Positions 34,257 to 45,935 of a stretch of DNA of 64,000 nt are shown here, one piece after another. Each line of letters starts with the position of its first letter. Position 1 is the stretch's first letter. The position numbers and the translations under genes were made by a program. The notes below the pieces were generated by a model, which was given only the letters and a program-made list of their open reading frames with translations, made no database searches and was not told the DNA's origin. The DNA comes from Tubulanus polymorphus (taxonomy: Eukaryota; Nemertea; Palaeonemertea; Tubulaniformes; Tubulanidae), in the NCBI RefSeq assembly GCF_964204645.1, contig NC_134035.1, forward strand, positions 7,750,501 to 7,814,500, given 5' to 3'.

Positions 34257-34695
34257 AACAAAACGTATGAATCTAACCGTTTTGATATTACCTTCTCGAT
34301 AGGATCGCCACCTCAGCGAGGCATCCACTTTTTATGTCTCTTTTAACACAGTTTCAATTGCTCAACTGATAAAGCCAGGTACAATTATCCATTCGCTCCA
34401 TCGAAAGATGTAGAAACAAACGCCTTTCCCTTCGCTCAAGGATCGGCGTTGAATAAGGCGGAGGAAACTATGAGAACAGCTACTTAGCAACACAATCTGT
34501 GACGTCACATTACCAGAAAACATCCAATCTTCTATCTCTAACAAAGTATCGATTTGGGAATATATCTGCGACAACAAAATTTTGACGGCTTCGTTCAACT
34601 AATGGCGAAAACGAACAAGCAAATAAACAAACAAATAAACGGCTGTTTGCGAGTGCTTTTAATTTTTGAAATAAATCGAGCAAAATTTGAAAAAA

Positions 34696-34813
34696 GTCTA
34701 CAGCACCCGGTATTCCCAGGCGGTCACCCATCCAAGTACTAACCGGGCCCGACGTTGCTTAACTTCGGTGATCGGACGAGAACCGGTGCTTTCAACGTGG
34801 TATGGCCGTAGAA
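34696..34813 (-). rRNA. 5S: 5S rRNA variant, copy 63 (G1U)
   Basis: The first transcribed base is changed from G to U (gtagaa on the plus strand), losing the terminal G1-C118 pair and the purine start Pol III prefers. Start-site choice may shift. Haplotype L/G/g/G/g. Confidence 0.93.
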
Positions 34814-35252
34814 AACAAAACGTATGAATCTAACCGTTTTGATATTACCTTCTCGATAGGATCGCCACCTCAGCGAGGCATCCACTTTTTATGTCTCTTT
34901 TAACACAGTTTCAATTGCTCAACTGATAAAACCAGGTACAATTATCCATTCGCTCCATCGAAAGATGTAGAAACAAACGCCTTTCCCTTCGCTCAAGGAT
35001 CGGCGTTGAATAAGGCGGAGGAAACTATGAGAACAGCTACTTAGCAACACAATCTGTGACGTCACATTACCAGAAAACATCCAATCTTCTATCTCTAACA
35101 AAGTATCGATTTGGGAATATATCTGCGACAACAAAATTTTGACGGCTTCGTTCAACTAATGGCGAAAACGAACAAGCAAATAAACAAACAAATAAACGGC
35201 TGTTTGCGAGTGCTTTTAATTTTTGAAATAAATCGAGCAAAATTTGAAAAAA

Positions 35253-35370
35253 GTCTACAGCACCCGGTATTCCCAGGCGGTCACCCATCCAAGTACTAAC
35301 CGGGCCCGACGTTGCTTAACTTCGGTGATCGGACGAGAACCGGTGCTTTCAACGTGGTATGGCCGTAGAC
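35253..35370 (-). rRNA. 5S: 5S rRNA, copy 64
   Basis: Canonical RNA. Haplotype L/G/g/G/g; end of the main g cluster. Confidence 0.98.
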
Positions 35371-35809
35371 AACAAAACGTATGAATCTAACCGTTTTGAT
35401 ATTACCTTCTCGATAGGATCGCCACCTCAGCGAGGCATCCACTTTTTATGTCTCTTTTAACACAGTTTCAATTGCTCAACTGATAAAACCAGGTACAATT
35501 ATCCATTCGCTCCATCGAAAGATGTAGAAACAAACGCCTTTCCCTTCGCTCAAGGATCGGCGTTGAATAAGGCGGAGGAAACTATGAGAACAGCTACTTA
35601 GCAACACAATCTGTGACGTCACATTACCAGAAAACATCCAATCTTCTATCTCTAACAAAGTATCGATTTGGGAATATATCTGCGACAACAAAATTTTGAC
35701 GGCTTCGTTCAACTAATGGCGAAAACGAACAAGCAAATAAACAAACAAATAAACGGCTGTTTACGAGTGCTTTTAATTTTTGAAATAAATCGAGCAAAAT
35801 TTGAAAAAA

Positions 35810-35927
35810 GTCTACAGCACCCGGTATTCCCAGGCGGTCACCCATCCAAGTACTAACCGGGCCCGACGTTGCTTAACTTCGGTGATCGGACGAGAACCGG
35901 TGCTTTCAACGTGGTATGGCCGTAGAC
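35810..35927 (-). rRNA. 5S: 5S rRNA, copy 65
   Basis: Canonical RNA. Haplotype L/G/g/A/c. Confidence 0.98.
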
Positions 35928-36366
35928 AACAAAACGTATCAATCTAACCGTTTTGATATTACCTTCTCGATAGGATCGCCACCTCAGCGAGGCATCCACT
36001 TTTTATGTCTCTTTTAACACAGTTTCAATTGCTCAACTGATAAAACCAGGTACAATTATCCATTCGCTCCATCGAAAGATGTAGAAACAAACGCCTTTCC
36101 CTTCGCTCAAGGATCGGCGTTGAATAAGGCGGAGGAAACTATGAGAACAGCTACTTAGCAACACAATCTGTGATGTCACATTACCAGAAAACATCCAATC
36201 TTCTATCTCTAACAAAGTATCGATTTGGGAATATATCTGCGACAACAAAATTTTGACGGCTTCGTTCAACTAATGGCGAAAACGAACAAGCAAATAAACA
36301 AACAAATAAACGGCTGTTTGCGAGTGCTTTTAATTTTTGAAATAAATCGAGCAAAATTTGAAAAAA

Positions 36367-36484
36367 GTCTACAGCACCCGGTATTCCCAGGCGGTCACCC
36401 ATCCAAGTACTAACCGGGCCCGACGTTGCTTAACTTCGGTGATCGGACGAGAACCGGTGCTTTCAACGTGGTATGGCCGTAGAC
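36367..36484 (-). rRNA. 5S: 5S rRNA, copy 66
   Basis: Canonical RNA. Haplotype L/G/g/G/c with altered CRE TGATGTCA (36171-36178) on a long unit, unlike copies 50, 57 and 69. Confidence 0.98.
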
Positions 36485-36923
36485 AACAAAACGTATCAAT
36501 CTAACCGTTTTGATATTACCTTCTCGATAGGATCGCCACCTCAGCGAGGCATCCACTTTTTATGTCTCTTTTAACACAGTTTCAATTGCTCAACTGATAA
36601 AACCAGGTACAATTATCCATTCGCTCCATCGAAAGATGTAGAAACAAACGCCTTTCCCTTCGCTCAAGGATCGGCGTTGAATAAGGCGGAGGAAACTATG
36701 AGAACAGCTACTTAGCAACACAATCTGTGACGTCACATTACCAGAAAACATCCAATCTTCTATCTCTAACAAAGTATCGATTTGGGAATATATCTGCGAC
36801 AACAAAATTTTGACGGCTTCGTTCAACTAATGGCGAAAACGAACAAGCAAATAAACAAACAAATAAACGGCTGTTTACGAGTGCTTTTAATTTTTGAAAT
36901 AAATCGAGCAAAATTTGAAAAAA

Positions 36924-37041
36924 GTCTACAGCACCCGGTATTCCCAGGCGGTCACCCATCCAAGTACTAACCGGGCCCGACGTTGCTTAACTTCGGTGAT
37001 CGGACGAGAACCGGTGCTTTCAACGTGGTATGGCCGTAGAC
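36924..37041 (-). rRNA. 5S: 5S rRNA, copy 67
   Basis: Canonical RNA. Haplotype L/G/g/A/c; private acaacataacg upstream; ctgaataaacc as in copies 28 and 36. Confidence 0.98.
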
Positions 37042-37478
37042 AACATAACGTATCAATCTAACCGTTTTGATATTACCTTCTCGATAGGATCGCCACCTCA
37101 GCGAGGCATCCACTTTTTATGTCTCTTTTAACACAGTTTCAATTGCTCAACTGAATAAACCAGGTACAATTATCCATTCGCTCCATCGAAAGATGTAGAA
37201 ACAAACGCCTTTCCCTTCGCTCAAGGATCGGCGTTGAATAAGGCGGAGGAAACTATGAGAACAGCTACTTAGCAACACAATCTGTGACGTCACATTACCA
37301 GAAAACATCCAATCTTCTATCTAACAAAGTATCGATTTGGGAATATATCTGCGACAACAAAATTTTGACAGCTTCGTTCAACTAATGGCGAAAACAAACA
37401 AGCAAATAAACAAACAAATTAACGGCTGTTTGCGAGTGCTTTTAATTTTTGAAATAAATCGAGCAAAATTTGAAAAAA

Positions 37479-37596
37479 GTCTACAGCACCCGGTATTCCC
37501 AGGCGGTCACCCATCCAAGTACTAACCGGGCCCGACGTTGCTTAACTTCGGTGATCGGACGAGAACCGGTGCTTTCAACGTGGTATGGCCGTAGAC
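37479..37596 (-). rRNA. 5S: 5S rRNA, copy 68
   Basis: Canonical RNA. Haplotype T/A/a/G/a; private caaattaacgg at the end of the simple repeat. Confidence 0.98.
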
Positions 37597-38033
37597 AACA
37601 AAACGTATAAATCTAACCGTTTTGATATTACCTTCTCGATAGGATCGCCACCTCAGCGAGGCATCCACTTTTTATGTCTCTTTTAACACAGTTTCAATTG
37701 CTCAACTGATAAAACCAGGTACAATTATCCATTCGCTCCATCGAAAGATGTAGAAACAAACGCCTTTCCCTTCGCTCAAGGATCGGCGTTGAATAAGGCG
37801 GAGGAAACTATGAGAACAGCTACTTAGCAACACAATCTGTGATGTCACATTACCAGAAAACATCCAATCTTCTATCTAACAAAGTATCGATTTGGGAATA
37901 TATCTGCGACAACAAAATTTTGACAGCTTCGTTCAACTAATGGCGAAAACGAACAAGCAAATAAACAAACAAATAAACGGCTGTTTGCGAGTGCTTTTAA
38001 TTTTTGAAATAAATCGAGCAAAATTTGAAAAAA

Positions 38034-38151
38034 GTCTACAGCACCCGGTATTCCCAGGCGGTCACCCATCCAAGTACTAACCGGGCCCGACGTTGCTTAA
38101 CTTCGGTGATCGGACGAGAACCGGTGCTTTCAACGTGGTATGGCCGTAGAC
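38034..38151 (-). rRNA. 5S: 5S rRNA, copy 69
   Basis: Canonical RNA. Haplotype T/A/g/G/c with cgcaacct; altered CRE TGATGTCA at 37840-37847. Confidence 0.98.
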
Positions 38152-38588
38152 AACAAAACGTATCAATCTAACCGTTTTGATATTACCTTCTCGATAGGAT
38201 CGCAACCTCAGCGAGGCATCCACTTTTTATGTCTCTTTTAACACAGTTTCAATTGCTCAACTGATAAAACCAGGTACAATTATCCATTCGCTCCATCGAA
38301 AGATGTAGAAACAAACGCCTTTCCCTTCGCTCAAGGATCGGCGTTGAATAAGGCGGAGGAAACTATGAGAACAGCTACTTAGCAACACAATCTGTGACGT
38401 CACATTACCAGAAAACATCCAATCTTCTATCTAACAAAGTATCGATTTGGGAATATATCTGCGACAACAAAATTTTGACGGCTTCGTTCAACTAATGGCG
38501 AAAACAAACAAGCAAATAAACAAACAAATAAACGGCTGTTTGCGAGTGCTTTTAATTTTTGAAATAAATCGAGCAAAATTTGAAAAAA

Positions 38589-38706
38589 GTCTACAGCACC
38601 CGGTATTCCCAGGCGGTCACCCATCCAAGTACTAACCGGGCCCGACGTTGCTTAACTTCGGTGATCGGACGAGAACCGGTGCTTTCAACGTGGTATGGCC
38701 GTAGAC
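38589..38706 (-). rRNA. 5S: 5S rRNA, copy 70
   Basis: Canonical RNA. Haplotype T/G/a/G/g. Confidence 0.98.
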
Positions 38707-39139
38707 AACAAAACGTATGAATCTAACCGTTTTGATATTACCTTCTCGATAGGATCGCCACCTCAGCGAGGCATCCACTTTTTATGTCTCTTTTAACACA
38801 GTTTCAATTGCTCAACTGATAAAACCAGGTACAATTATCCATTCGCTCCATCGAAAGATGTAGAAACAAACGCCTTTCCCTTCGCTCAAGGATCGGCGTT
38901 GAATAAGGCGGAGGAAACTATGAGAACAGCTACTTAGCAAAACGATCTGTGACGTCACATTACCAGAAAACATCCAATCTTCTATCTCTAACAAAGTATC
39001 GATTTGGGAATATATCTGCGACAACAAAATTTTGACGGCTTCGTTCAACTAATGGCGAAAAGGAACAAGCAAATAAACAAACAAATAAACGGCTGTTTAC
39101 GAGTGCTTTTAATTTTTGAAATAAATCGAGCAAAATTTG

Positions 39140-39146
39140 AAAAAAA
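39140..39146 (-). terminator. Lengthened T7 terminator, copy 71
   Basis: Seven T after the gene; also found at copies 73, 93, 94, 103 and 104. Confidence 0.88.
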
Positions 39147-39264
39147 GTCTACAGCACCCGGTATTCCCAGGCGGTCACCCATCCAAGTACTAACCGGGCC
39201 CGACGTTGCTTAACTTCGGTGATCGGACGAGAACCGGTGCTTTCAACGTGGTATGGCCGTAGAC
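39147..39264 (-). rRNA. 5S: 5S rRNA, copy 71
   Basis: Canonical RNA with a T7 terminator. Haplotype L/G/-/A/a; site 3 reads gcgaaaaggaac. Also agcaaaacgatc near 38938. Confidence 0.98.
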
Positions 39265-39507
39265 AACAAAACGTATAAATCTAACCGTTTTGATATTACC
39301 TTCTCGATAGGATCGCCACCTCAGCGAGGCATCCACTTTTTATGTCTCTTTTAACACAGTTTCAATTGCTCAACTGATAAAACCAGGTACAATTATCCAT
39401 TCGCTCCATCGAAAGATGTAGAAACAAACGCCTTTCCCTTCGCTCAAGGATCGGCGTTGAATAAGGCGGAGGAAACTATGAGAACAGCTACTTAGCAACA
39501 CAATCTG

Positions 39508-39515
39508 TCCCGTCA
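39508..39515. promoter_or_regulatory. Destroyed CRE site, copy 72 unit (TCCCGTCA)
   Basis: Two adjacent bases (39509-39510) are changed from ga to cc, removing the palindrome. No other unit has this change. Confidence 0.8.
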
Positions 39516-39701
39516 CATTACCAGAAAACATCCAATCTTCTATCTAACAAAGTATCGATTTGGGAATATATCTGCGACAACAAAATTTTGACGGCTTCGT
39601 TCAACTAATGGCGAAAACAAACAAGCAAATAAACAAACAAATAAACGGCTGTTTGCGAGTGCTTTTAATTTTTGAAATAAATCGAGCAAAATTTGAAAAA
39701 A

Positions 39702-39819
39702 GTCTACAGCATCAGGTATTCCCAGGCGGGAACCCATCCAAGTACTAACCGGGCCCGACGTTGCTTAACTTCGGTGATCGGACGAGAACCGGTGCTTTCA
39801 ACGTGGTATGGCCGTAGAC
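39702..39819 (-). rRNA. 5S: 5S rRNA variant, copy 72 (G89U, A90C, G106U, G108A); likely defective
   Basis: The most diverged gene in the window. G106U and G108A put two mismatches in helix V; G89U and A90C lie in the C box and the helix IV tip. Its spacer has also lost the CRE. Haplotype T/G/a/G/g with gcggatgaaac. It may be a pseudogene, although the A box and terminator are intact. Confidence 0.85.
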
Positions 39820-40252
39820 AACAAAACGTATGAATCTAACCGTTTTGATATTACCTTCTCGATAGGATCGCCACCTCAGCGAGGCATCCACTTTTTATGT
39901 CTCTTTTAACACAGTTTCAATTGCTCAACTGATAAAACCAGGTACAATTATCCATTCGCTCCATCGAAAGATGTAGAAACAAACGCCTTTCCCTTCGCTC
40001 AAGGATCGGCGTTGAATAAGGCGGATGAAACTATGAGAACAGCTACTTAGCAACACAATCTGTGACGTCACATTACCAGAAAACATCCAATCTTCTATCT
40101 CTAACAAAGTATCGATTTGGGAATATATCTGCGACAACAAAATTTTGACGGCTTCGTTCAACTAATGGCGAAAACGAACAAGCAAATAAACAAACAAATA
40201 AACGGCTGTTTACGAGTGCTTTTAATTTTTGAAATAAATCGAGCAAAATTTG

Positions 40253-40259
40253 AAAAAAA
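40253..40259 (-). terminator. T7 terminator, copy 73
   Basis: Seven T after the gene. Confidence 0.88.
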
Positions 40260-40377
40260 GTCTACAGCACCCGGTATTCCCAGGCGGTCACCCATCCAAG
40301 TACTAACCGGGCCCGACGTTGCTTAACTTCGGTGATCGGACGAGAACCGGTGCTTTCAACGTGGTATGGCCGTAGAC
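40260..40377 (-). rRNA. 5S: 5S rRNA, copy 73
   Basis: Canonical RNA with T7 terminator. Haplotype L/G/g/A/c, same type as copies 93 and 103. Confidence 0.98.
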
Positions 40378-40814
40378 AACAAAACGTATCAATCTAACCG
40401 TTTTGATATTACCTTCTCGATAGGATCGCCACCTCAGCGAGGCATCCACTTTTTATGTCTCTTTTAACACAGTTTCAATTGCTCAACTGATAAAACCAGG
40501 TACAATTATCCATTCGCTCCATCGAAAGATGTAGAAACAAACGCCTTTCCCTTCGCTCAAGGATCGGCGTTGAATAAGGCGGAGGAAACTATGAGAACAG
40601 CTACTTAGCAACACAATCTGTGACGTCACATTACCAGAAAACATCCAATCTTCTATCTAACAAAGTATCGATTTGGGAATATATCTGCGACAACAAAATT
40701 TTGACGGCTTCGTTCAACTAATGGCGAAAACAAACAAGCAAATAAACAAACAAATAAACGGCTGTTTGCGAGTGCTTTTAATTTTTGAAATAAATCGAGC
40801 AAAATTTGAAAAAA

Positions 40815-40932
40815 GTCTACAGCACCCGGTATTCCCAGGCGGTCACCCATCCAAGTACTAACCGGGCCCGACGTTGCTTAACTTCGGTGATCGGACGAGA
40901 ACCGGTGCTTTCAACGTGGTATGGCCGTAGAC
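40815..40932 (-). rRNA. 5S: 5S rRNA, copy 74
   Basis: Canonical RNA. Haplotype T/G/a/G/a with aatctgacc upstream and tttctcttcgc near 41102. Confidence 0.98.
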
Positions 40933-41371
40933 AACAAAACGTATAAATCTGACCGTTTTGATATTACCTTCTCGATAGGATCGCCACCTCAGCGAGGCAT
41001 CCACTTTTTATGTCTCTTTTAACACAGTTTCAATTGCTCAACTGATAAAACCAGGTACAATTATCCATTCGCTCCATCGAAAGATGTAGAAACAAACGCC
41101 TTTCTCTTCGCTCAAGGATCGGCGTTGAATAAGGCGGAGGAAACTATGAGAACAGCTACTTAGCAACACAATCTGTGACGTCACATTACCAGAAAACATC
41201 CAATCTTCTATCTCTAACAAAGTATCGATTTGGGAATATATCTGCGACAACAAAATTTTGACGGCTTCGTTCAACTAATGGCGAAAACGAACAAGCAAAT
41301 AAACAAACAAATAAACGGCTGTTTACGAGTGCTTTTAATTTTTGAAATAAATCGAGCAAAATTTGAAAAAA

Positions 41372-41489
41372 GTCTACAGCACCCGGTATTCCCAGGCGGT
41401 CACCCATCCAAGTACTAACCGGGCCCGACGTTGCTTAACTTCGGTGATCGGACGAGAACCGGTGCTTTCAACGTGGTATGGCCGTAGAC
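41372..41489 (-). rRNA. 5S: 5S rRNA, copy 75
   Basis: Canonical RNA. Haplotype L/G/g/A/c. Confidence 0.98.
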
Positions 41490-41926
41490 AACAAAACGTA
41501 TCAATCTAACCGTTTTGATATTACCTTCTCGATAGGATCGCCACCTCAGCGAGGCATCCACTTTTTATGTCTCTTTTAACACAGTTTCAATTGCTCAACT
41601 GATAAAACCAGGTACAATTATCCATTCGCTCCATCGAAAGATGTAGAAACAAACGCCTTTCCCTTCGCTCAAGGATCGGCGTTGAATAAGGCGGAGGAAA
41701 CTATGAGAACAGCTACTTAGCAACACAATCTGTGACGTCACATTACCAGAAAACATCCAATCTTCTATCTAACAAAGTATCGATTTGGGAATATATCTGC
41801 GACAACAAAATTTTGACAGCTTCGTTCAACTAATGGCGAAAACAAACAAGCAAATAAACAAACAAATAAACGGCTGTTTGCGAGTGCTTTTAATTTTTGA
41901 AATAAATCGAGCAAAATTTGAAAAAA

Positions 41927-42044
41927 GTCTACAGCACCCGGTATTCCCAGGCGGTCACCCATCCAAGTACTAACCGGGCCCGACGTTGCTTAACTTCGGT
42001 GATCGGACGAGAACCGGTGCTTTCAACGTGGTATGGCCGTAGAC
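41927..42044 (-). rRNA. 5S: 5S rRNA, copy 76
   Basis: Canonical RNA. Haplotype T/A/a/G/a. Confidence 0.98.
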
Positions 42045-42483
42045 AACAAAACGTATAAATCTAACCGTTTTGATATTACCTTCTCGATAGGATCGCCACC
42101 TCAGCGAGGCATCCACTTTTTATGTCTCTTTTAACACAGTTTCAATTGCTCAACTGATAAAACCAGGTACAATTATCCATTCGCTCCATCGAAAGATGTA
42201 GAAACAAACGCCTTTCCCTTCGCTCAAGGATCGGCGTTGAATAAGGCGGAGGAAACTATGAGAACAGCTACTTAGCAACACAATCTGTGACGTCACATTA
42301 CCAGAAAACATCCAATCTTCTATCTCTAACAAAGTATCGATTTGGGAATATATCTGCGACAACAAAATTTTGACACCTTCGTTCAACTAATGGCGTAAAC
42401 AAACAAGCAAATAAACAAACAAATAAACGGCTGTTTGCGAGTGCTTTTAATTTTTGAAATAAATCGAGCAAAATTTGAAAAAA

Positions 42484-42601
42484 GTCTACAGCACCCGGTA
42501 TTCCCAGGCGGTCACCCATCCAAGTACTAACCGGGCCCGACGTTGCTTAACTTCGGTGATCGGACGAGAACCGGTGCTTTCAACGTGGTATGGCCGTAGA
42601 C
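42484..42601 (-). rRNA. 5S: 5S rRNA, copy 77
   Basis: Canonical RNA. Haplotype L/ACC/t/G/a but with agtatcg, not agtaccg. This sub-type replaces the earlier ACC type from here on. Confidence 0.98.
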
Positions 42602-43038
42602 AACAAAACGTATAAATCTAACCGTTTTGATATTACCTTCTCGATAGGATCGCCACCTCAGCGAGGCATCCACTTTTTATGTCTCTTTTAACACAGTTTC
42701 AATTGCTCAACTGATAAAACCAGGTACAATTATCCATTCGCTCCATCGAAAGATGTAGAAACAAACGCCTTTCCCTTCGCTCAAGGATCGGCGTTGAATA
42801 AGGCGGAGGAAACTATGAGAACAGCTACTTAGCAACACAATCTGTGACGTCACATTACCAGAAAACATCCAATCTTCTATCTAACAAAGTATCGTTTTGG
42901 GAATATATCTGCGACAACAAAATTTTGACAGCTTCGTTCAACTAATGGCGAAAACAAACAAGCAAATAAACAAACAAATAAACGGCTGTTTGCGAGTGCT
43001 TTTAATTTTTGAAATAAATCGAGCAAAATTTGAAAAAA

Positions 43039-43156
43039 GTCTACAGCACCCGGTATTCCCAGGCGGTCACCCATCCAAGTACTAACCGGGCCCGACGTTG
43101 CTTAACTTCGGTGATCGGACGAGAACCGGTGCTTTCAACGTGGTATGGCCGTAGAC
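43039..43156 (-). rRNA. 5S: 5S rRNA, copy 78
   Basis: Canonical RNA. Haplotype T/A/a/G/c with tatcgttttgg instead of tatcgatttgg. Confidence 0.98.
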
Positions 43157-43595
43157 AACAAAACGTATCAATCTAACCGTTTTGATATTACCTTCTCGAT
43201 AGGATCGCCACCTCAGCGAGGCATCCACTTTTTATGTCTCTTTTAACACAGTTTCAATTGCTCAACTGATAAAACCAGGTACAATTATCCATTCGCTCCA
43301 TCGAAAGATGTAGAAACAAACGCCTTTCCCTTCGCTCAAGGATCGGCGTTGAATAAGGCGGAGGAAACTATGAGAACAGCTACTTAGCAACACAATCTGT
43401 GACGTCACATTACCAGAAAACATCCAATCTTCTATCTCTAACAAAGTATCGATTTGGGAATATATCTGCGACAACAAAATTTTGACGGCTTCGTTCAACT
43501 AATGGCGAAAACGAACAAGCAAATAAACAAACAAATAAACGGCTGTTTACGAGTGCTTTTAATTTTTGAAATAAATCGAGCAAAATTTGAAAAAA

Positions 43596-43713
43596 GTCTA
43601 CAGCACCCGGTATTCCCAGGCGGTCACCCATCCAAGTACTAACCGGGCCCGACGTTGCTTAACTTCGGTGATCGGACGAGAACCGGTGCTTTCAACGTGG
43701 TATGGCCGTAGAC
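43596..43713 (-). rRNA. 5S: 5S rRNA, copy 79
   Basis: Canonical RNA. Haplotype L/G/g/A/c. Confidence 0.98.
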
Positions 43714-44152
43714 AACAAAACGTATCAATCTAACCGTTTTGATATTACCTTCTCGATAGGATCGCCACCTCAGCGAGGCATCCACTTTTTATGTCTCTTT
43801 TAACACAGTTTCAATTGCTCAACTGATAAAACCAGGTACAATTATCCATTCGCTCCATCGAAAGATGTAGAAACAAACGCCTTTCCCTTCGCTCAAGGAT
43901 CGGCGTTGAATAAGGCGGAGGAAACTATGAGAACAGCTACTTAGCAACACAATCTGTGACGTCACATTACCAGAAAACATCCAATCTTCTATCTCTAACA
44001 AAGTATCGATTTGGGAATATATCTGCGACAACAAAATTTTGACACCTTCGTTCAACTAATGGCGTAAACAAACAAGCAAATAAACAAACAAATAAACGGC
44101 TGTTTGCGAGTGCTTTTAATTTTTGAAATAAATCGAGCAAAATTTGAAAAAA

Positions 44153-44270
44153 GTCTACAGCACCCGGTATTCCCAGGCGGTCACCCATCCAAGTACTAAC
44201 CGGGCCCGACGTTGCTTAACTTCGGTGATCGGACGAGAACCGGTGCTTTCAACGTGGTATGGCCGTAGAC
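44153..44270 (-). rRNA. 5S: 5S rRNA, copy 80
   Basis: Canonical RNA. Haplotype L/ACC/t/G/a. Confidence 0.98.
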
Positions 44271-44707
44271 AACAAAACGTATAAATCTAACCGTTTTGAT
44301 ATTACCTTCTCGATAGGATCGCCACCTCAGCGAGGCATCCACTTTTTATGTCTCTTTTAACACAGTTTCAATTGCTCAACTGATAAAACCAGGTACAATT
44401 ATCCATTCGCTCCATCGAAAGATGTAGAAACAAACGCCTTTCCCTTCGCTCAAGGATCGGCGTTGAATAAGGCGGAGGAAACTATGAGAACAGCTACTTA
44501 GCAACACAATCTGTGACGTCACATTACCAGAAAACATCCAATCTTCTATCTAACAAAGTATCGTTTTGGGAATATATCTGCGACAACAAAATTTTGACAG
44601 CTTCGTTCAACTAATGGCGAAAACAAACAAGCAAATAAACAAACAAATAAACGGCTGTTTGCGAGTGCTTTTAATTTTTGAAATAAATCGAGCAAAATTT
44701 GAAAAAA

Positions 44708-44825
44708 GTCTACAGCACCCGGTATTCCCAGGCGGTCACCCATCCAAGTACTAACCGGGCCCGACGTTGCTTAACTTCGGTGATCGGACGAGAACCGGTG
44801 CTTTCAACGTGGTATGGCCGTAGAC
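44708..44825 (-). rRNA. 5S: 5S rRNA, copy 81
   Basis: Canonical RNA. Haplotype T/A/a/G/a with tatcgttttgg. Confidence 0.98.
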
Positions 44826-45262
44826 AACAAAACGTATAAATCTAACCGTTTTGATATTACCTTCTCGATAGGATCGCCACCTCAGCGAGGCATCCACTTT
44901 TTATGTCTCTTTTAACACAGTTTCAATTGCTCAACTGATAAAACCAGGTACAATTATCCATTCGCTCCATCGAAAGATGTAGAAACAAACGCCTTTCCCT
45001 TCGCTCAAGGATCGGCGTTGAATAAGGCGGAGGAAACTATGAGAACAGCTACTTAGCAACACAATCTGTGACGTCACATTACCAGAAAACATCCAATCTT
45101 CTATCTAACAAAGTATCGATTTGGGAATATATCTGCGACAACAAAATTTTGACAGCTTCGTTCAACTAATGGCGTAAACAAACAAGCAAATAAACAAACA
45201 AATAAACGGCTGTTTGCGAGTGCTTTTAATTTTTGAAATAAATCGAGCAAAATTTGAAAAAA

Positions 45263-45380
45263 GTCTACCGCACCCGGTATTCCCAGGCGGTCACCCATCC
45301 AAGTACTAACCGGGCCCGACGTTGCTTAACTTCGGTGATCGGACGAGAACCGGTGCTTTCAACGTGGTATGGCCGTAGAC
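45263..45380 (-). rRNA. 5S: 5S rRNA variant, copy 82 (U112G)
   Basis: U112G turns the G7-U112 wobble of helix I into G-G. Haplotype T/A/t/G/a with aatctgacc and tttctcttcgc. Its partner copy 86 is canonical. Confidence 0.94.
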
Positions 45381-45817
45381 AACAAAACGTATAAATCTGA
45401 CCGTTTTGATATTACCTTCTCGATAGGATCGCCACCTCAGCGAGGCATCCACTTTTTATGTCTCTTTTAACACAGTTTCAATTGCTCAACTGATAAAACC
45501 AGGTACAATTATCCATTCGCTCCATCGAAAGATGTAGAAACAAACGCCTTTCTCTTCGCTCAAGGATCGGCGTTGAATAAGGCGGAGGAAACTATGAGAA
45601 CAGCTACTTAGCAACACAATCTGTGACGTCACATTACCAGAAAACATCCAATCTTCTATCTAACAAAGTATCGATTTGGGAATATATCTGCGACAACAAA
45701 ATTTTGACAGCTTCGTTCAACTAATGGCGAAAACGAACAAGCAAATAAACAAACAAATAAACGGCTGTTTACGAGTGCTTTTAATTTTTGAAATAAATCG
45801 AGCAAAATTTGAAAAAA

Positions 45818-45935
45818 GTCTACAGCACCCGGTATTCCCAGGCGGTCACCCATCCAAGTACTAACCGGGCCCGACGTTGCTTAACTTCGGTGATCGGACG
45901 AGAACCGGTGCTTTCAACGTGGTATGGCCGTAGAC
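45818..45935 (-). rRNA. 5S: 5S rRNA, copy 83
   Basis: Canonical RNA. Haplotype T/A/g/A/a. Confidence 0.98.

Larger units (their letters stand above)
33396..35550. repeat. Four-unit block, second copy (copies 61-64)
   Basis: Partner of 28946-31100, in the same unit order. Confidence 0.8.
37817..39058. repeat. Three-unit module, third copy (copies 69-70 and start of 71)
   Basis: Same order as 27246-28800. The match fades in copy 71, which has gcgaaaaggaac, a T7 terminator and a private aaaacgatct. Confidence 0.7.
43967..45640. repeat. Four-unit-period module, first copy (copies 80-82)
   Basis: Order: ACC unit, tatcgtttt unit, T/A/t/G/a unit with aatctgacc and tttctc. It recurs 2222 bp later at copies 84-86. 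The ACC plus tatcgtttt pair also occurs at copies 77-78. Confidence 0.8.
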
